8,957 nt of DNA from an uncultured Alphaproteobacteria bacterium (GTDB lineage Bacteria > Pseudomonadota > Alphaproteobacteria > Rhizobiales > Rhizobiaceae), in NCBI GenBank assembly GCA_929200335.1, contig CAKMZG010000035.1, forward strand, positions 7,830 to 16,786, read 5' to 3'. Below the pieces are notes generated by a model. The model ran no database searches. It was not told where the DNA came from and saw only the letters and a program-made list of their open reading frames with translations. The translations under genes were made by a program, and so were the position numbers. Below are positions 6,379-8,957 of the stretch, piece by piece; the first letter of the stretch is position 1; each line of letters starts with the position of its first letter.

Positions 6379-6993
6379 TTATAAGCGATAGAGAATTTGA
6401 TCATGCCAAAGGCGATCTAAATCCTGCATCCCAGAAATGAGATTAGAGAAACCACTAGACAGAGGTTGGCTGCTCCCCTTGCCCAATTTCATTTGCGCTA
6501 AATGGCGCTCAAATAAGCCATCTATAATTTTATAAATTTTCAAGCCATCATCGCTTAAGCGGATTTTTACAGCCCTACGATCAGACTTTGAACGGTGATT
6601 CATTAGCCATCCCTGCTCAGCCATTTTTTTCAAATTATAAGAAGCATTAGAGCCAAGATACTGCTCCCTAGCTGTTAGTTCTCCGGCAGTAATTTCTCCC
6701 TCACCAATATGGTATAAGAGCAATGCTTGAACAGCATTTAATGGAATTGATTGACGTTCCATTTCCAATTTCACAACCGACATTAATCGTGCATGTAAAC
6801 GCATAGTTAATTGCACCATTTCAAGATAATCTTGTTTTTCGGCAGAACCTTGTGCAGCCTTCTGAGTTTCATTCAACGTACTGATATTCTCGCCATAAGG
6901 GTTATCCTGCATAGGACGATTTTGTGCAGCAGAGGTTCCATTCGTAGTGGGATAAGTCGCTGATAATTTTGACTGGCGTTGACGAACATCCAT
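6379..6993 (-). CDS. ldtR: MarR-family transcriptional regulator, LdtR-like
   Basis: A winged-helix regulator of the MarR family, most similar in layout to LdtR, which in 'Candidatus Liberibacter asiaticus' activates the adjacent ldtP gene and affects osmotic tolerance. In this 204-aa protein a long dimerisation helix (about 55-80) leads into the DNA-binding domain (about 86-150). That domain has the recognition helix LGSNASYNLKKMAEQG (113-128) and the wing SKSDRRAVKIRLS with conserved Asp-Arg-Arg. The first ~50 residues are polar, Gln/Asn/Ser-rich and probably disordered. The start ATG at 6991-6993 has AAAGG (7002-7006) eight bases upstream, which favours it over the internal Met28. The gene directly precedes ldtP on the same strand, with 214 nt of regulatory DNA between them. 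The MarR family is certain; the LdtR identity rests on the sequence and the ldtP neighbour. Confidence 0.87.
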   Translation of the reverse strand: MDVRQRQSKLSATYPTTNGTSAAQNRPMQDNPYGENISTLNETQKAAQGSAEKQDYLEMVQLTMRLHARLMSVVKLEMERQSIPLNAVQALLLYHIGEGEITAGELTAREQYLGSNASYNLKKMAEQGWLMNHRSKSDRRAVKIRLSDDGLKIYKIIDGLFERHLAQMKLGKGSSQPLSSGFSNLISGMQDLDRLWHDQILYRL

Positions 6994-7032
6994 AGGCTTA
7001 ACCTTTAAAGCTTGGGTTTAAAACGAAGCTAC

Positions 7033-7060
7033 AGTGTAAACTATGGAGTCTAAATTTGAA
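7033..7060 (-). promoter_or_regulatory. Candidate ldtR promoter
   Basis: On the minus strand TTCAAA (7055-7060) and TACACT (7033-7038) are separated by 16 nt, each matching the sigma70 consensus at four of six positions. Transcription would begin near 7026, about 32 nt before the ldtR ATG. The match is modest and other AT-rich hexamers are nearby. Confidence 0.35.
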
Positions 7061-7074
7061 CTTAAAGTTTTACA

Positions 7075-7110
7075 TTAACAAAACATTAAAATAGCTGTTT
7101 TATTAACCAT
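7075..7110. promoter_or_regulatory. CtrA-like sites upstream of ldtR
   Basis: TTAA-CAAAACA-TTAA (7075-7089) has the TTAA-N7-TTAA geometry of the alphaproteobacterial CtrA site, lacking only the final C. TTAACCAT (7103-7110) matches the conserved CtrA half-site exactly but has no second half at the right distance. A second TATTAACC lies 21 bp further on (7122-7129). The area is AT-rich, so chance occurrence is possible. Confidence 0.3.
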
Positions 7111-7143
7111 TTAGGGAAATATATTAACCCTATTTAGAACAAG

Positions 7144-7551
7144 TCATCTATGACGCCACCAAAAGATTGCATGAAAAGCAAGCAGTAAACCAAGGCAACT
7201 TAAGAAGATCATAAAGAAAAGAAAATGAAAACCAAAAAACTCGCTCATAAAACCAAACATTAATAGATTTCCAATCGCTAACATGATGGCAATCACAACA
7301 CCCCAGGGCGACAACATCCACAGACCAATAGCAGCTACTGGAGCAAAAATAGCCATCATAAGACTAGCTACTTTCCAATGCGTCGACATAGTGGCGAAAA
7401 GAAATTCCTTACCATCAAAATAACCAATCACGCGCAACCAGTAATAGAGAGTTACACCAATCAACATCATAGACATTACCCGCAAAATAAATGCATAAAG
7501 CAAATCCCAAAAATCAGCTTTCTCTTCTTTTTGTTCTTCAAGATAAATCAT
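7144..7551 (-). CDS. Small four-helix membrane protein of unknown function (DUF6163-like)
   Basis: The 135-aa protein has a short acidic/charged N-terminus (EEQKEEKADF, residues 5-14) and four strongly hydrophobic segments at roughly 17-40, 58-80, 82-104 and 107-131, ending in a basic WWRHR tail. This predicts an inner-membrane protein with both ends in the cytoplasm. No catalytic motif is visible. Its position beside an ldtR-like regulator resembles the small DUF6163-type proteins found there in Hyphomicrobiales; I recall that assignment from gene context and it is not proven by a motif. It starts 29 nt after the upstream hydrolase gene, so the two probably share a transcript. AGGG lies only four bases before the ATG, a short spacing. 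The ldtR gene follows 150 nt downstream with its own candidate promoter. A role in envelope biology is a guess from neighbours. Confidence 0.8.
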   Translation of the reverse strand: MIYLEEQKEEKADFWDLLYAFILRVMSMMLIGVTLYYWLRVIGYFDGKEFLFATMSTHWKVASLMMAIFAPVAAIGLWMLSPWGVVIAIMLAIGNLLMFGFMSEFFGFHFLFFMIFLSCLGLLLAFHAIFWWRHR

Positions 7552-7580
7552 GACGCCCTAACATTTTTACCCACGAATGC

Positions 7581-8633
7581 CTACTCGAATTCTGCACTTA
7601 ATGCCACAGGTTCAAAATAGGCATTGATCTCTTTTAGATCAACTTCCGCTATAGATTTAGGGTGCCAATTGGGTTGATAATTCTTATCAATTAGCACCCG
7701 ATAAATGCCTTCATAGAAATCATTTTCGCAAAGCATTTTAGAAGCAATACCATACTCCATTGCCATGGCTTGCGCCATAGAATATTTTTTACCTAGCCTG
7801 ATCTGTTGAAAAGCCACCTGCAAACTAGTGGGAGATGCCCTTAACATTCTGTTTAATATACCTTCAGCCCACTCACTCTCATCTGCTTTTAAGGCCGAAA
7901 TAACATCAATCAAACTAGATTTTGAGAAAATCTCCTCTATTTGTGCCAATCGAGCCTCCAAAACTTCACTTGGCACAGAATTATGATATTGCGCCAATAT
8001 CTGATTCACATCCTGCTCTTGTTCTGATGTTAAAGCGTTAAACAGACCTTCCATCTGATCTGATGAGCAAGTATGGCTAGCAAGTCCTGCTAATAGGCAA
8101 TCGCCTTGCTTTAATCTTTCACCAGTTAATCCCAGATACAGTCCAAGACCAAGAGCGCCACCATTATTAGCTTGGGCATTTAAGCGTGAGAGAAAGTAGC
8201 TACCACCAACATCTGGGAAAAAGCCAATAGTAACCTCCGGCATAGCAAACATCACGTCTTGCCCCATCACTCTATGTGAGCCATGGATTGATATGCCAAC
8301 ACCACCTCCCATAACAATGCCATCGATTAAAGCGACATAAGGTTTAGGATAGTGTTTGATGTAAGCATTTAATTGATATTCAGCCTTAAAAAACTTCAAA
8401 CTTTCCTCGCGAGATTGACGATTATCATATATCTCACGCAAATCACCACCGGCAGAAAAGGCACGATCGCAATTAGAACGAATAATAACATGGGCAATAG
8501 CTTGATCACTCTCCCACAGTTTCAAATGCTTATAGATCTGATGCACCATGTCTTGAGATACTGCATTTAAAGCATCACATCGATCAAGCGTGATAACCCC
8601 TGCACATCCAATATGTTCAAAGCGAACATCCAT
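7581..8633 (-). CDS. Enoyl-CoA hydratase/isomerase family protein, 3-hydroxyisobutyryl-CoA hydrolase type
   Basis: This crotonase-superfamily enzyme most likely hydrolyses 3-hydroxyisobutyryl-CoA to free 3-hydroxyisobutyrate in valine breakdown. The 350-aa length is that of HIBYL-CoA hydrolases, longer than ordinary enoyl-CoA hydratases (about 260 aa). Their specific motifs are present: AFSAGGDLREIY (58-69, oxyanion-hole glycines), DGIVMGGGVGISIHGSHRV (104-122) and FAMPEVTIGFFPDVGGSYFL (129-148), with the catalytic-type Glu133 and Asp141. The C-terminal block FYEGIYRVLIDKNYQPNWHP is also present. Many members read MPET where this has MPEV. The start has a strong AAGGAG (8641-8646) seven bases upstream and a promoter candidate at 8667-8695. 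The gene is divergent from hemB and sits 29 nt upstream of the membrane protein gene. Family confidence is high; substrate specificity is inferred, because some members act as enoyl-CoA hydratases. Confidence 0.88.
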   Translation of the reverse strand: MDVRFEHIGCAGVITLDRCDALNAVSQDMVHQIYKHLKLWESDQAIAHVIIRSNCDRAFSAGGDLREIYDNRQSREESLKFFKAEYQLNAYIKHYPKPYVALIDGIVMGGGVGISIHGSHRVMGQDVMFAMPEVTIGFFPDVGGSYFLSRLNAQANNGGALGLGLYLGLTGERLKQGDCLLAGLASHTCSSDQMEGLFNALTSEQEQDVNQILAQYHNSVPSEVLEARLAQIEEIFSKSSLIDVISALKADESEWAEGILNRMLRASPTSLQVAFQQIRLGKKYSMAQAMAMEYGIASKMLCENDFYEGIYRVLIDKNYQPNWHPKSIAEVDLKEINAYFEPVALSAEFE

Positions 8634-8666
8634 TTAACATCTCCTTAGGCATGATTCTTAGCTTTA

Positions 8667-8695
8667 ACTATAAGAAGCCTTAAACTTCACCACAA
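8667..8695 (-). promoter_or_regulatory. Candidate promoter of the hydrolase-membrane protein transcript
   Basis: On the minus strand TTGTGG (8690-8695), a 17-nt spacer, then TATAGT (8667-8672, five of six to TATAAT). Transcription would start near 8660, about 27 nt before the ATG and just upstream of the AAGGAG ribosome site. The spacer contains a short inverted repeat, GAAG-N7-CTTC (8674-8688). Confidence 0.45.
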
Positions 8696-8735
8696 GATTT
8701 GCTTTGCTTTCTCACTGTCTATATGTAGATTAGTA

Positions 8736-8741
8736 TATAAT
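8736..8741 (+). promoter_or_regulatory. Candidate -10 box for hemB
   Basis: A perfect TATAAT lies 30 bp before the hemB ATG on the plus strand. No convincing -35 hexamer lies 17 bp upstream (CACTGT is there), though TTGCTT copies occur at 8699-8704 and 8704-8709. The hemB and hydrolase promoters would sit within about 75 bp of each other in the shared 137-bp divergent region. Confidence 0.35.
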
Positions 8742-8770
8742 ATGACAATTCTAATAGCTGGCAGAAGATC

Positions 8771-8957
8771 ATGACAAAAGATAGCAATCCACACCCCTCG
8801 TCCCCAATTAATGATATTTTAGGCCACCAGCGCCTACGTCGCATGCGTCAAAATGAGTGGAGCCGTAGTTTGGTTCGCGAGAATACAATGTCGATTAATG
8901 ATTTGATCTGGCCTATTTTTATCATTGATGGCGAAAATCATGTGGAAGATGTTTCAT
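8771..8957 (+). CDS. hemB: Delta-aminolevulinic acid dehydratase (porphobilinogen synthase), N-terminal part
   Basis: HemB joins two 5-aminolevulinate molecules into porphobilinogen in the heme pathway. Only the first 62 codons are in the window. They show the family's N-terminal arm and first strand: QRLRRMRQNEWSRSLVREN followed by DLIWPIFIIDGEN, which match the usual R-LR---WSR-LVREN and DLIWP-F--DG pattern. The active-site lysines and metal-binding residues lie beyond the edge. The ATG at 8771-8773 has only a weak AGAAG upstream; no other start fits, because the conserved segment begins about 15 residues in. It is the only plus-strand gene here and diverges from the hydrolase gene. Confidence 0.93.
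   Translation, partial: MTKDSNPHPSSPINDILGHQRLRRMRQNEWSRSLVRENTMSINDLIWPIFIIDGENHVEDVS

Noticed and set aside
6379..6909. Shorter ldtR product starting at Met28
   Set aside because: The upstream ATG at 6991-6993 has a well-placed AAAGG, while no comparable ribosome site was seen for the internal start. The disordered N-terminus is therefore kept.
7112..7132. Terminator after the membrane protein gene (TAGGG-N11-CCCTA)
   Set aside because: The stem is only 5 bp with an 11-nt AT loop, and no T run follows on the minus strand.

Overview
The window is a gene-dense piece of chromosome from an alphaproteobacterium, most likely of the order Hyphomicrobiales (Rhizobiales). The gene order supports this: glyA-nrdR-ribD-ribE-ribH-nusB on one side, and a YcbB-type L,D-transpeptidase, an LdtR-like MarR regulator, a small membrane protein, an enoyl-CoA hydratase/HIBYL-CoA hydrolase and divergent hemB on the other. 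Base composition is AT-rich (about 40-43% G+C by eye), low for the order. The genus cannot be fixed from the sequence. No insertion sequence, phage gene, tRNA, rRNA or CRISPR was seen, and this looks like ordinary core chromosome.

Layout: ten genes read on the minus strand and one on the plus strand. From right to left, partial hemB (8771 to the edge, plus) diverges from a 350-aa hydrolase/hydratase gene. That gene is followed 29 nt later by a four-helix membrane protein of unknown function. Then come ldtR and, after a 214-nt regulatory gap, ldtP, which ends at a strong intrinsic terminator (4826-4881). Next is the cofactor and one-carbon block: glyA, nrdR, ribD and ribE, tightly packed (gaps of 20, 23 and 0 nt). 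A 202-nt spacer leads to ribH, and then to nusB, which starts at TTG and runs off the left edge.

How the genes fit together: ribD, ribE and ribH supply three steps of riboflavin synthesis, sharing transcription with nrdR (control of ribonucleotide reductase), glyA (glycine and one-carbon units) and nusB (rRNA antitermination). ldtR and ldtP form a regulator-target pair for 3-3 peptidoglycan cross-linking, as characterised in 'Candidatus Liberibacter asiaticus'. hemB makes porphobilinogen for heme.

The unusual content lies between genes. There are two unrelated tandem arrays that share a 17-bp period and palindromic units: one at the ribH 3' end (441-524) and one upstream of the ldtP promoter (6301-6368). 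There is also a 13-bp palindrome just upstream of the ldtP -35 box, a pair of consecutive inverted repeats between ribE and ribH, and a CtrA-like TTAA-N7-TTAA site upstream of ldtR. No previously undescribed multi-gene system was recognised. All intergenic gaps are under 300 nt.
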